The position numbers and the translations under genes are program-made. Source: Omnitrophica WOR_2 bacterium RIFCSPLOWO2_12_FULL_51_8 (GTDB taxonomy: Bacteria; Omnitrophota; Gorgyraeia; Gygaellales; Profunditerraquicolaceae). From it: DNA of 17,619 nt. Under the pieces are notes generated by a model that saw nothing but the letters and a program-made list of their open reading frames with translations, did no database searches and was not told the DNA's origin. Below, piece after piece: positions 1-8,478 of this stretch. The DNA lies in the NCBI GenBank assembly GCA_001805895.1, contig MHHD01000049.1, positions 1 through 17,619 of the forward strand. Direction: 5' to 3'. Within the stretch, counting starts at the first letter, position 1, and each line of letters begins with the position of its first letter.

Positions 1-3000
1 CCATCAAATTGAAAAAATTGGCATGATCGCACACCGAACGTTTATTGAGGATCTGGGCGTTTGTCCTTCCAGCCGGCAGCTTAACCCAGGCGCTGATCGT
101 AAAGTCGCTGGCACCGAAGTTAGCTATAGCCGCGCTGCCAAAATTAACAGAGTCATCCACTCCGTCGAATACCAGGGCCTTGTTAATCTTGCCGGCTGCC
201 CAGATAGCGCCGCTAATCAGGCCATCTGTGTATCCAGCGGAATCCCTGGCAGTAGCGCCTGAGCCTTCGTCAAAATGCCAATGGGCAATTAGGCTCTGCG
301 CAGGCGCAGAGCTCACCTTAAGGTAAAGCGCCGCGCCCTGGGTATAGGCCGCAGGAAGACTAAAATAATAGTTTCCCCCTGGCGCAGTAATGATTCCTGT
401 GGATGTGACGATGCCTTGCAGCGGGTCAAACCACTCAAATTGATAATCCCCTGGCAGAAGATTCACTGAAAATACCGCCAACGTAGGCTGGTATACCAGG
501 TACTCCTGGCCCGGATTGGCCAGGGCAAAGGTTGTGGAGGCAAGATCCCCGCGCGGAGTCATTGCCGCCAGGTTTATTCTGTTGGCGTATTGCAGGGTGT
601 GCCCCATCGCCGCCCGCAATCCAGTATCAGCCGGACGGCTTGCCAAGTCGTAGGGATCCATATAAATCGGATTGTGGCCGCGGGTAAAACTTATCCAGGC
701 CCAATATCTCCAATCTCCTTGCGCGCCGATGTGATCGGTGTCAAGGACAATGACTTTCGCGCCGGTGGCTGCCGGCGGATTGGTGGAATAAGCGGTATAA
801 AGCGCGCCTCCGCCAAAGGGCGAAATCCAGTCTGCCGGGCTTAAGAGAAGCCAGTCGTTGCCGGGAAGTTTTTGCACTTCAGTGGTCGTATAGTCAAATG
901 AGGTCATGCCTACCGGGTGCTGTTTTGGCTTGCCCGCTTCGTAACTCTTGATCAGATTAATCATATGATACTGAAAATCTTTGGATTGGCTCGGCATTTC
1001 ATTGCCGATCTCGTAGAGCACATTATCCAGGTCATTTACCGTATCAATCACCTTCTTGACATAGGCCTCCTGAGCGGCCAGGAGCTGCGGCGCTTGCAGA
1101 GTATAGACCTGATTAAGCGATACGGACATACCATTTATATTGTTGGCAGGATTGTAGAAATGCGACTGCCATTGAGTTGGCTGGCCATTTACCCAAAAGC
1201 CGTCAAAGAGCATAATGATGACGTATATGCCGCGCTCACCTGCCGCGCTCACCCTCTGCCGCAGGCGGTCAAAATACTCTTGGTTAAGCTGGTTCAGATT
1301 AAATTTTAACCCTCCGTCAGATGCCAGGCCTGGCCCGGTGCGGGCATAAGGCAGGGGGAGAATGTTTCCTGCATTGTTAAAATAGTTGAGATTTGGTTCA
1401 TCGATCTGCCAGAGGCGGATTAGGTTATGGTTGTTTGCCTTGAGGAAATCTAAGTAGGCATTGAAATTAAACGTTGTCCAGTTGCTAAAGTCTTGCAGGT
1501 TATTCCAGGTGTGCGAGCCGGTCAGATAGACAATCTTGCCTGAGGCATCCTCAAAGTAACGGGGATTTACAGGGCTCTTCCTTAATAAGGAGGCTGTAGA
1601 GACTATCGGGGCATTTGGATCATCAGCCAAAAACCCTGAGCTTCGTAAGGGATGAGGGTAGGTGTAGGGCGTATATCCGGGCTTGGGGCCTTTGTTGGCG
1701 AAGAAATCGCGGCCTTCCTGGGCCCAGAAGCCGGTGCTGTTACGCACCGTAACACCCATCAGATTGCCATTCATTTTATTATTCCAGAAATAGGCGGGGT
1801 CAAGCTCTTGCGGCGGCCAGTTATTCTCGTTTCCCAGGTAGGCGTCCGTGGATCGTCCAATCCCGTCTCTCGACCAATATCCGCCCGTAATTTTGTACTG
1901 ATCTCCCGTGTTCCAGGTGGTTCGCGTGCCGCCGGAGAGCGTCGCAGTAACGGTATTTAAGGTGTGTGAAGAGATAATCCCGTAGGCGCCGGAGGTGAGG
2001 TTGTAGATCCAAAACGCAGGATCAAATATGCCGTAAGCAGTTGATAGAACTCTTCCCTTTGTCAGACTCTCCGGGGCCCAGTTTTTGGTTGAATCAGTTA
2101 GTCCAACAGCGCTATTTCCGCCCGTATGAGTGCCCGTGCCTTGCGAGGGAATCGGCTCGTTGCCGTCGCGGAAATTACCGCCCAGTGATATTCCCGCTGC
2201 TGCCCGGCGGACATCAATGCCAAGCGAGGTCATCATGCCTTGTGAACTGCCCCCGGTCACAACATTGTCATACACAACGCCTGTGCCGCTTCTGATATTG
2301 TGCACCGCGGCGTAGCCGCCGTAAGTATCGTCATACTTATAATTGTTACCGTAAATTTCCCACGCCCGAACACCCCTGCTTGTGTCTCCTTGATTTCCAT
2401 GAACTTCGGCCCAAGAATTCGTTATTGATGGATTGTGTCGTACCACGTATCTAGTCCCCCAATTTCCGTCAATATAATTCCAGTAATGGGTCGTTTTAAT
2501 GGCGCAGTCCTCAACAAAGAAGAATCTATCTGTTCCAAGGTCGAGCGGCGCGGCCCACATCTCCCACGCATAAAGCGGACTGGAGCCAATCAGGTTGATG
2601 CGGATATCGGTTAATTCGCAGTTGTCCATGACTCCGAATGGCTGCCCGCCTCGCGAGGCATCTCCGAGAATATAAAACATCTTGAGGGCATAGCCATAAG
2701 GCGCCCCGCCCAGTTTGCAGTGGTCAATGCGAAAGCGCTTATGGCCCGGCGATTCCACCTTGATGATCTCCTCATAAGTCGTATCCTGGAAGATTTCAAA
2801 GCCGGTCACGCGCGAACCCGAAGCAATATACAATGCCCGCCACCCGGCGCCGGTAATGACGGTCTTGCCCACACCCGCTCCCTTTAAAATAATGTCTTTC
2901 CCTGCCGGCAGGGTAACCTGATTTCCCCATGTACAATTGCCCGCCGGCACAAGCACGGTATCCCCAGTGACTGCGCTATTGATCGCGTTCTGCACATCGC

Positions 3001-3106
3001 TCTGGCTGCAGGTGGCGGCATTGATGGTTTTGCCAAAGGCCTGCGCCATAGGGATTGCGGCGAGGATTATCGCTGCCAGGATGATAAGTTTAAATATGGT
3101 TTTCAT
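1..3106 (-). CDS. Large secreted multidomain protein: beta-helix, glycosidase-like barrel, LamG (C-terminus off window)
   Basis: The frame is open from the ATG at 3106 to the left edge, 1035 codons with no stop; I checked it codon by codon and found no frameshift. Residues 1-23 are a Sec signal peptide with an AQA cleavage site. Residues about 24-335 look like a right-handed parallel beta-helix (GDTVLVPAGNCTW start, then many short G/N/D-rich strands). Residues about 336-406 are a small module with KNW and GDQYKI ends that is often seen inside such proteins. Residues about 514-850 resemble the DUF4038/apiosidase-like (beta/alpha)8 barrel: NPRYFEDASGK, YLTGSHTWNNLQD, and YEIGNEM with E703 as a candidate acid/base. 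Residues about 850-935 (GQEYLVY) resemble the associated collagen-binding-2 domain. A LamG/concanavalin-like domain begins near 939. It probably binds and cleaves extracellular polysaccharide; the substrate cannot be told. The ribosome site GAGG lies about 8 bases before the ATG. Confidence 0.88.
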   Translation of the reverse strand, partial: MKTIFKLIILAAIILAAIPMAQAFGKTINAATCSQSDVQNAINSAVTGDTVLVPAGNCTWGNQVTLPAGKDIILKGAGVGKTVITGAGWRALYIASGSRVTGFEIFQDTTYEEIIKVESPGHKRFRIDHCKLGGAPYGYALKMFYILGDASRGGQPFGVMDNCELTDIRINLIGSSPLYAWEMWAAPLDLGTDRFFFVEDCAIKTTHYWNYIDGNWGTRYVVRHNPSITNSWAEVHGNQGDTSRGVRAWEIYGNNYKYDDTYGGYAAVHNIRSGTGVVYDNVVTGGSSQGMMTSLGIDVRRAAAGISLGGNFRDGNEPIPSQGTGTHTGGNSAVGLTDSTKNWAPESLTKGRVLSTAYGIFDPAFWIYNLTSGAYGIISSHTLNTVTATLSGGTRTTWNTGDQYKITGGYWSRDGIGRSTDAYLGNENNWPPQELDPAYFWNNKMNGNLMGVTVRNSTGFWAQEGRDFFANKGPKPGYTPYTYPHPLRSSGFLADDPNAPIVSTASLLRKSPVNPRYFEDASGKIVYLTGSHTWNNLQDFSNWTTFNFNAYLDFLKANNHNLIRLWQIDEPNLNYFNNAGNILPLPYARTGPGLASDGGLKFNLNQLNQEYFDRLRQRVSAAGERGIYVIIMLFDGFWVNGQPTQWQSHFYNPANNINGMSVSLNQVYTLQAPQLLAAQEAYVKKVIDTVNDLDNVLYEIGNEMPSQSKDFQYHMINLIKSYEAGKPKQHPVGMTSFDYTTTEVQKLPGNDWLLLSPADWISPFGGGALYTAYSTNPPAATGAKVIVLDTDHIGAQGDWRYWAWISFTRGHNPIYMDPYDLASRPADTGLRAAMGHTLQYANRINLAAMTPRGDLASTTFALANPGQEYLVYQPTLAVFSVNLLPGDYQFEWFDPLQGIVTSTGIITAPGGNYYFSLPAAYTQGAALYLKVSSAPAQSLIAHWHFDEGSGATARDSAGYTDGLISGAIWAAGKINKALVFDGVDDSVNFGSAAIANFGASDFTISAWVKLPAGRTNAQILNKRSVCDHANFFNLM

Positions 3107-3125
3107 TGCGCGTCCTCTTGACTTA
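3073..3125 (-). repeat. Leader/signal-peptide repeat, copy 1
   Basis: This 53-bp stretch covers the ribosome site and the first 11 codons of the left secreted gene. It matches 5953-6005 at 48 of 53 positions, including non-coding bases between the ribosome site and the ATG. Confidence 0.93.
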
Positions 3126-3205
3126 AGGGTAAGGTTGTTTGTCGATGTAACCCAACTACCTTGCCTAACTACTAAACCGGCCTCCTTACCCTTACCCAAC
3201 AACCT
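3125..3205. repeat. Inverted repeats in the gap between the two secreted genes
   Basis: AAGGGTAAGG at 3125-3134 is complementary to 3184-3193 (10 of 10). AGGTTGTT at 3132-3139 is complementary to 3198-3205 (8 of 8). The pairings overlap, so they are alternatives, and the loops are long (49 and 58 bases). There is no T-run, so I do not call a terminator. On the minus strand the fold would lie in the RNA just ahead of the left secreted gene. Confidence 0.45.
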
Positions 3206-3235
3206 GTAAGATTTAGTTTAACAATCTACTACCCG

Positions 3236-5986
3236 CTAACTGACCGCTCGCTCCGCTATTCCTGCGGCCTCCAGCGCGCCCCTGCCCTGCGCCAGCGCCA
3301 GGCCAGCGTCGTAGGCGGTGACAGCGCCGTTGCCTGAGACATCGCCATAGAGTATACTGCCATCCTCTTGCCAAAATATGCCTTGGCTGGCGTTATAGTA
3401 GGCGCCGCTTGCAGCCTTCTCAAGCTTTACCGCGCGAACCATATAAACCGCGCCTGCCGGCGCATTCGGGTCCTCAAACGATGTCGTATGAACCAGCGAT
3501 TCATTAAGCCGCTGATACGCCCCTGCCGCATCTTGCCGGTATACATGATAACCTGCAATATCATCCGCTGATGCCGTCCAGCTCAAATTGATATTAGCCC
3601 CGCTGCGGCTGCCGGCTGCATTCATAACCGGCGCTACCACGTGCATGCGCAGTGTGGGATCACCCATCAAGGCGATGTGCGCACCACGGTTACCAGCCCC
3701 GTTTCGATAGATCGATAGATCGCTATTCTGGCTCACCCGCGTATCAAATCCGATGGTCTCTCCCAGCGCCATGTGATGGAATTCCCACTGCGGCCTGCCA
3801 GCCCAAGCGCTGGTTAAGGTGTACGTAGGGGTTGCGAGCGCAGCACGCAGGAGATTGTCCTGCGAGTCCCAGTCTCCGAAGTAGCTGCCGAATAGCATGG
3901 TAAACACCACGCGAGGATCCGAGGCTGCTAATTGCGCGGTAGTGGCCACGCCTGAAGCGCTCGTATACGATCCTGGCCCCCAGCCATAACCCCAGAGATA
4001 ACTTTCTGTGCTCAGTGTCGTCATCCAGTCGGCCGCAACGATATTGGATGAGCCAAAAAAAGTTGCAAAGTTACGCCAGCCGCTTGCTGCAAAACCCTCG
4101 CCCGACCAGTTGATATCGTCAATCAAGCCTCTGGCTTGCGCGGTCATAATGCCATGCCGGAAATTATGATCTTTGTTGAGGTATTGCCTTAAGAGCTCGG
4201 TTTCATTCCGGGAAAATGCCGGCAAATTTGACAGATCGACCCGGCCCACTTGAAGTTCAAGCCCCAGATTAAGCTGAAATGTATTTTGATCGAATTTCCC
4301 ATCCCCGGGGATATTTCGGTTCCGCGGGTCGCTGGCGGTTGCGATATTGATCGTAGAATCTGTCCAGGTTCCATTCATGTCGCCGTAAAAACCGTCTGCC
4401 GGCCACGCGCCATAATGATCGGGATGGGCGTCGGGATTCACACTACCTGAATAGGGCACGGGCACGTGGCCAAAGAGAAACACGGATTTCACATTAGCTG
4501 GATCCGCATCATAGTCAGCCTTAATTATGGATTTAATATTTATTACCGAGTCGGTGCGTGAGACGTCGTGCCGCAGAACAATCCAACCGTCTCCCGCCAG
4601 GTCCTGCCCCAAACGGGTTAATTCGGCGGCAAGCGGCGCGGCCTGGGTTTGGTCAACTAACAAAATTACCTTACCGCGTGATTCTACCAGCGGCATATCA
4701 ATACCCGCATAGATATAACCGCTCTCGCGAACGAAATTACCTGTTGTCACCTCCTGGATACGATATTCATACGCCTTGCCGATTTCCACATTGGAATCAA
4801 TGTAGGAAGTAGTAGCGCCCGCCACAATGGCTACGTTTGTCCAAACCGTCTCATCCCTTAGCTTACGGCTTATCTCAAACTGCTGCACATCCGCCTCCGC
4901 AGGCCAATAAAGCGCAATCCTGGGAGGATCGGTTATTACCGAGGCGCTCAACAGCATAGATTGATTAGTGCTATCCGTCACAGGCGGTATAATCTGCGGA
5001 TTAACGTTAACTTCAACTTGGGCCGCGGGGGTAGTATCCTGTCCGTCTGTCGCCATATAAGTGAATATATCAGCCCCCGTAAATCCGGCATTCGGGCTAT
5101 ACGTAATCCTTTGATCCGATGTCACAGCCGCCATACCATTGTTTGGCTGCGTTAGATTGACGATTTGCAACGTATCCCCGTCAAGGTCAAAATCATTGGC
5201 CAAAACATGGATTGTCAAGGCCTGGTCTTGCGCAGTAGCGGCCGTGTCGTTTCTGGCGGTAGGGGGGACTGTGTTAGTTGCAGACGCGCCGGACAGTTTA
5301 GCCATCATCACCCAGAATCCCTTGGCAACCCTTTGCGCCCCAGCCGGGTTTAAGTGCCCGCCGTCAGTAGTGTATTCTGCGCACAGGCATTCTCTGCCAG
5401 CGTTTGTGCAGGCAGAGCCGTCTGCGCGGTGGGATTCAATTGAAGCGATATCCAGAAGAAGCTTGTTATGTGAAGCAGCATAGGTCCTTAGAGCCGTGTT
5501 GAAGGCTTGGCCTACGCCCGATGTGGTCGTCGGCATGGTCCACCACATAAATTTTTTCAAGGGGTAGGTAGATTCCAGATTCTCCATGGCCTGAATATAT
5601 GCATTCACATCAGCAGCGCCATCGACATAGCAGAATTTCATGCTGAAAACCGAGAAATTAGCCAACTGGGTTCTCGTTTGGTCAATGAGATCTTGAATTT
5701 TGGCCTGCCACCCCGGATTTCCTCTTGATTGAAAACTAAAATTAGCCCGGTTATACGCAGCATTTGAAGTTGCTAGCGCGTTAAGCCCGTCGTTGACATT
5801 CGAACCCACCGAGGCATGCCTAAACATAGTCTTTACTGCAGCCGCGGCTTGAATTTGGGATAAACTCAGGGCTTCGAATTGGGCTAGAGATACATAGTCA
5901 ACGGTGCTTGAGTCCTCTGCCTGCGCCTGTGTGGCTGCGGCCAGAATTGTGGCTGCCAGGATGATAAGTTTAAATATAGGCTTCAT
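3236..5986 (-). CDS. Secreted multidomain protein: SGNH-like, cadherin-like, FN3, gingipain-fold (likely inactive), dockerin-like end
   Basis: The protein is 916 residues from the ATG at 5986. The frame could start at 6091, but the signal peptide, an AGGAG ribosome site 8 bases upstream and the match to the neighbour's leader support 5986. Residues 1-23 are a Sec signal with AQA cleavage. Residues about 50-233 look like an SGNH-type hydrolase: FRHASVGSN with S59 near the start and TDGGHLN with D208/H211 near the end. Residues 240-331 are a cadherin-like/Big-type repeat (NDFDLDGDTL). FN3-like domains lie near 353-430 and 788-870. Residues about 437-787 resemble the peptidase C25 (gingipain) fold: VILLVD strand, FGHVPVPYSG, GAWPADGFYGDMNGTWTD, LMGDPTLRMHVVAP. 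The usual His and Cys dyad positions appear to be Y667 and S701. Residues 881-898 form one dockerin-like calcium loop (GDVSGNGAVTAYDAGLAL); no second loop follows. Substrate unknown. Confidence 0.88.
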   Translation of the reverse strand: MKPIFKLIILAATILAAATQAQAEDSSTVDYVSLAQFEALSLSQIQAAAAVKTMFRHASVGSNVNDGLNALATSNAAYNRANFSFQSRGNPGWQAKIQDLIDQTRTQLANFSVFSMKFCYVDGAADVNAYIQAMENLESTYPLKKFMWWTMPTTTSGVGQAFNTALRTYAASHNKLLLDIASIESHRADGSACTNAGRECLCAEYTTDGGHLNPAGAQRVAKGFWVMMAKLSGASATNTVPPTARNDTAATAQDQALTIHVLANDFDLDGDTLQIVNLTQPNNGMAAVTSDQRITYSPNAGFTGADIFTYMATDGQDTTPAAQVEVNVNPQIIPPVTDSTNQSMLLSASVITDPPRIALYWPAEADVQQFEISRKLRDETVWTNVAIVAGATTSYIDSNVEIGKAYEYRIQEVTTGNFVRESGYIYAGIDMPLVESRGKVILLVDQTQAAPLAAELTRLGQDLAGDGWIVLRHDVSRTDSVINIKSIIKADYDADPANVKSVFLFGHVPVPYSGSVNPDAHPDHYGAWPADGFYGDMNGTWTDSTINIATASDPRNRNIPGDGKFDQNTFQLNLGLELQVGRVDLSNLPAFSRNETELLRQYLNKDHNFRHGIMTAQARGLIDDINWSGEGFAASGWRNFATFFGSSNIVAADWMTTLSTESYLWGYGWGPGSYTSASGVATTAQLAASDPRVVFTMLFGSYFGDWDSQDNLLRAALATPTYTLTSAWAGRPQWEFHHMALGETIGFDTRVSQNSDLSIYRNGAGNRGAHIALMGDPTLRMHVVAPVMNAAGSRSGANINLSWTASADDIAGYHVYRQDAAGAYQRLNESLVHTTSFEDPNAPAGAVYMVRAVKLEKAASGAYYNASQGIFWQEDGSILYGDVSGNGAVTAYDAGLALAQGRGALEAAGIAERAVS

Positions 5987-6005
5987 TGCGCGTTCTCCTG
6001 ACTTA
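5953..6005 (-). repeat. Leader/signal-peptide repeat, copy 2
   Basis: This is the partner of 3073-3125, with five mismatches in 53. The offset between the copies is exactly 2880 bp. Similarity stops soon after the ribosome site on one side and 11 codons into the gene on the other, although both encoded signal peptides remain similar up to AQA. Confidence 0.93.
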
Positions 6006-6006
6006 G

Positions 6007-6018
6007 GGGACAAGTCCC
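6007..6018. repeat. Small GGGAC/GTCCC palindrome in the leader of the right secreted gene
   Basis: GGGAC-AA-GTCCC lies 21-32 bases upstream of the ATG at 5986, just ahead of the ribosome site. The left secreted gene lacks it. Its arms are like the ends of the palindrome inserted in valS at 15237-15278. At 5 bp per arm it could be chance. Confidence 0.35.
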
Positions 6019-6201
6019 TGCAAGGTGTCCTTATACCTCTGGCGCTAAAGACTTTTTCAAAGCTTTCAGGAAGTGGCAAACAAAAATTCATAACCTTACC
6101 CCCAAGTTATGTTTACCTTTACTTCACCATATAAGTATGCACAATAATACAGGTAAATACAAGACTAAAACAGGGGATTTGGAAAGCGGTTTCTTTAATG
6201 A

Positions 6202-6253
6202 GCCCCCGCTGATTCGTTTTGCATTCGCAAAAGCGAATCAAAACGGCGGGGGC
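6202..6253. repeat. Strong nested hairpin
   Basis: The outer arms GCCCCCGC (6202-6209) and GCGGGGGC (6246-6253) pair perfectly. Inside, GATTCG (6211-6216) and TTTTGC (6217-6222) pair with GCAAAA (6227-6232) and CGAATC (6234-6239), with one bulged G and an ATTC loop. There is no T-run on either side, so a simple terminator is unlikely. It may be a REP-like palindrome or a processing signal. Confidence 0.7.
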
Positions 6254-6260
6254 GAATTAA

Positions 6261-6318
6261 TCCCGAAGCGTGCGAAGTAAATTCCTTTAGGAATTTACGA
6301 GCGCTTACGCGAGGGATA
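6261..6318. repeat. Second hairpin next to the first
   Basis: The core is GTAAATTCC-TTTA-GGAATTTAC (6277-6298), a perfect 9-bp stem with a 4-base loop. AAGCG/CGCTT and then ATCCC/GGGAT flank it in the correct order to extend the stem with internal loops. It begins about seven bases after the end of the first hairpin, so the pair forms one unit of roughly 120 bp. Confidence 0.65.
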
Positions 6319-6354
6319 GGGTGAGATGATTCTGGAAAGGAAGTTCGGTTAGCT

Positions 6355-6388
6355 AAAAAAAAGGGGCGAAGATTGCTCTTCGCCCCTT
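6355..6388 (-). terminator. Rho-independent terminator of groESL
   Basis: On the minus strand, AAGGGGCGAAG pairs with CTTCGCCCCTT (11 bp) around a 6-base loop, and the distal arm runs directly into an eight-T run (plus-strand A at 6355-6362). It starts 37 bases after the groEL stop, an ideal intrinsic terminator. Confidence 0.95.
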
Positions 6389-6424
6389 ATACTTGTAACT
6401 TGTGACTTTGTGACTTCTGACTTT

Positions 6425-8062
6425 TTAGTACATCCCTCCGCCCATACCGCCCATACCGCCGCCCGGCATCGGAGGCATCTTCTCTTCCTTTTCCGGCTTG
6501 TCCGCGACCACGCACTCAGTCGTCAACAAGAGCGCGGCAATACTGGAGGCGTTCTGCAAGGCAGAACGGGTAACTTTGGTCGGGTCAATTACCCCGGCCT
6601 CAATCATATCCACATAGGCGTCCTGAGACACATCATAGCCGGTATTGGTTTTTTCCTGCTTGATGCGCTGCACCACTACCGAACCTTCCAACCCGGCGTT
6701 CTGGGTAATCTGCCTTAGAGGCTCTTCAATTGCCCGTTTGACAATGGCAACGCCGATCTTTTCGTCGCCTTCCAACCGCATCTTGTCCAAAATCGGGATG
6801 CAGCGGATCAGCGCTACCCCGCCGCCGGGGACAATCCCTTCCTGAGAAGCCGCCCGGGTAGCGTGCAAGGCATCCTCAACCCTGGCCTTCTTCTCTTTCA
6901 TCTCGGTTTCGGTGGCAGCGCCTACGTTAATCACTGCCACTCCGCCGGCTAATTTTGCCAGCCGTTCCTGCAGTTTTTCCTTATCGTAATCGGAATCAGT
7001 GTCATCAACCTGTTTCTTGATCTGGGAAATCCTGGCGTTGATGGCCTGATTCTTGCCCGCGCCTTCGACAATAGTGGTGTTTTCCTTGTCCACCTTTATT
7101 CTTTTGGCGCGGCCCAAATCGTCAATTTCGATATTTTCTAATTTGATCCCCAGGTCCTCGGTTAAGGCCTTTCCGCCGGTAAGGATGGCGATATCTTCCA
7201 GCATAGCCTTTCTCCGATCACCGTATCCCGGGGCCTTGACTGCGCAAGCCACGAATGTCCCGCGGATCTTGTTCACCACCAACGTCGCCAATGCCTCGCC
7301 GTCCACCTCTTCGGCGATAATCAAAAGCGGCTTGCCGGCGCGGGCGATCTTCTCTAATAAAGGCAGGATATCCTTGATCGAGGATATCTTTTTCTCATAG
7401 ATCAGGATATAGGGCTCCTCAAGGACAACCTCCATCCTTTCGGCATCAGTGACAAAATACGGGGAAAGGTACCCCTGGTCAAACTGCATGCCTTCCACCA
7501 CTTCTAGGGCAGTAGCAGTGGATTTTGCCTCCTCGACCGTGATCACGCCGTCTTTGCCGACTTTATCCATAGCCTCGGCAATCAATTCGCCGATCGCGGT
7601 ATCCGCGTTGGCGGCAATCGAGGCCACCTGCGCTACTTCCTTTTTATCTTTGATCGGCGTGGAGAGCCTGCTTAATTCCTCCACTACCTTCTCCACCGCT
7701 TTTTCAATCCCGCGCTTTAAGGCCATCGGGTTTGAGCCGGCAGTGACGTTCTTCAGGCCTTCGCGGTAAATCGCCTCGGCCAGGATCGTGGCGGTAGTGG
7801 TGCCGTCGCCGGCGGTGTCTGAAGTCTTCTCCGCTACCTCCTTGACCATCTGGGCGCCCATATTCTCGAAGGCGTCCTCCAGGTCGATTTCCTTGGCCAC
7901 GGTTACCCCGTCCTTGGTAATGGTCGGAGAGCCGAATTTCTTATCAATCACCACATTGCGGCCCTTGGGGCCCAGGGTCACCTTGACCGCGGCGGACAAC
8001 TGCTCCACGCCGCTTAAGATCTTTCGGCGTGCCTCGTCTTGATACAATAACTGTTTTGCCAT
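6425..8062 (-). CDS. groEL: Chaperonin GroEL (HSP60), 545 aa
   Basis: This is a full-length group I chaperonin, a cytosolic double-ring ATPase that folds proteins together with GroES. The hallmarks are present: [12 protein letters not shown] start, [27 protein letters not shown] with D86 for ATP/Mg, [11 protein letters not shown] with the ATP-hydrolysis Asp, VPGGGVAL, and a C-terminal GGM tail ([13 protein letters not shown]). The length is the family norm (about 540-550). A strong ribosome site, AAGGAGG, sits 9 bases before the ATG. The groES stop is 17 bases upstream, so the two form one operon. Transcription comes from the promoter at 8451-8478 under CIRCE/HrcA control and ends at the hairpin at 6355-6388. 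Nothing is unusual in the protein. Confidence 0.99.
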   Translation of the reverse strand: MAKQLLYQDEARRKILSGVEQLSAAVKVTLGPKGRNVVIDKKFGSPTITKDGVTVAKEIDLEDAFENMGAQMVKEVAEKTSDTAGDGTTTATILAEAIYREGLKNVTAGSNPMALKRGIEKAVEKVVEELSRLSTPIKDKKEVAQVASIAANADTAIGELIAEAMDKVGKDGVITVEEAKSTATALEVVEGMQFDQGYLSPYFVTDAERMEVVLEEPYILIYEKKISSIKDILPLLEKIARAGKPLLIIAEEVDGEALATLVVNKIRGTFVACAVKAPGYGDRRKAMLEDIAILTGGKALTEDLGIKLENIEIDDLGRAKRIKVDKENTTIVEGAGKNQAINARISQIKKQVDDTDSDYDKEKLQERLAKLAGGVAVINVGAATETEMKEKKARVEDALHATRAASQEGIVPGGGVALIRCIPILDKMRLEGDEKIGVAIVKRAIEEPLRQITQNAGLEGSVVVQRIKQEKTNTGYDVSQDAYVDMIEAGVIDPTKVTRSALQNASSIAALLLTTECVVADKPEKEEKMPPMPGGGMGGMGGGMY

Positions 8063-8079
8063 TTCACTAAACCTCCTTC

Positions 8080-8370
8080 TTATTTAATTATCGCCAGGAT
8101 GTCTTCTTCCTTCATAATCAACAACTCTTCGCCTTCGTTGGTGGTGATTTCGTTGCCGCAATATTTCCCGTATAATACCTTGTCTCCCACCTTTACCTCT
8201 GGCGCCTGCACTGAGCCGTTATCCAAGACCTTGCCCTTGCCCACAGCAATGACTTTGCCTTCCTGCGGCTTTTCCTTGGCTGTGTCCGGAAGGACTATCC
8301 CGCCCTTGGTTTTGTTTTCCGGCTCTAAGGGCTTGACTACTACGCGGTCACCTAATGGCTGCATATTCAT
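8080..8370 (-). CDS. groES: Co-chaperonin GroES (HSP10), 96 aa
   Basis: This is the heptameric lid of GroEL. The sequence shows the family start ([14 protein letters not shown]), the mobile loop that docks on GroEL ([19 protein letters not shown]), [15 protein letters not shown] and the typical end EEDILAIIK. The ATG at 8370 is chosen over the Met two codons later because a GGGAGGTGGAG ribosome site lies about 9 bases upstream of it. It is the first gene of the groESL operon. The leader contains the CIRCE operator 54 bases ahead of the ATG. Confidence 0.98.
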   Translation of the reverse strand: MNMQPLGDRVVVKPLEPENKTKGGIVLPDTAKEKPQEGKVIAVGKGKVLDNGSVQAPEVKVGDKVLYGKYCGNEITTNEGEELLIMKEEDILAIIK

Positions 8371-8424
8371 ATTTCTCCACCTCCCTTTTGTCGATATGGG
8401 TTAAACGGTTAAATAGCGGAAAGG

Positions 8425-8451
8425 TTAGCACTTTGTAACTGGGAGTGCTAA
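8425..8451 (-). promoter_or_regulatory. CIRCE operator (HrcA repressor site)
   Basis: On the minus strand TTAGCACTC is followed by nine bases and AAGTGCTAA, against the consensus TTAGCACTC-N9-GAGTGCTAA. That is 17 of 18 arm positions. It starts at the last base of the -10 box of the groES promoter, so a bound HrcA would cover the transcription start. This implies an hrcA gene elsewhere in the genome. Confidence 0.96.
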
Positions 8452-8478
8452 TTATAAAACAAAAAAAAATCTTGTCAA
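8451..8478 (-). promoter_or_regulatory. groESL sigma-70-type promoter
   Basis: On the minus strand, TTGACA (8473-8478, perfect) and TATAAT (8451-8456, perfect) are separated by 16 bases that contain a long T-run. The consensus quality implies strong expression when HrcA is released. Confidence 0.93.

Larger units (their letters stand above)
5987..6424. other. Intergenic region between the secreted gene and groEL
   Basis: I see no credible gene here; plus-strand open frames are antisense shadows. From right to left it holds the groESL terminator (6355-6388), two neighbouring hairpins (6202-6253 and about 6261-6318), an A+T-rich stretch (about 6100-6180) and the leader of the secreted gene. 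On the minus strand, TTGTAT and CATACT separated by 17 bases near 6130-6160 could be a weak sigma-70 promoter for the secreted genes, but the match is poor (3/6 and 4/6). Confidence 0.6.

Noticed and set aside
1821..2799. Small minus-strand frames that might suggest a frameshift in the left secreted gene
   Set aside because: The main frame is open and sensible through the whole stretch; the small frames are out of register and have no recognisable content.
4465..4470. H507 in FGHVPVPYSG as the catalytic His of the gingipain-like domain
   Set aside because: Its position is far too early relative to the Cys-equivalent site; the GYG segment at 666-668 fits the known spacing better.
5987..6091. 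Upstream start for the second secreted protein, adding 35 residues
   Set aside because: It would bury the signal peptide internally. The downstream ATG has a good ribosome site and the same leader as the neighbour gene.
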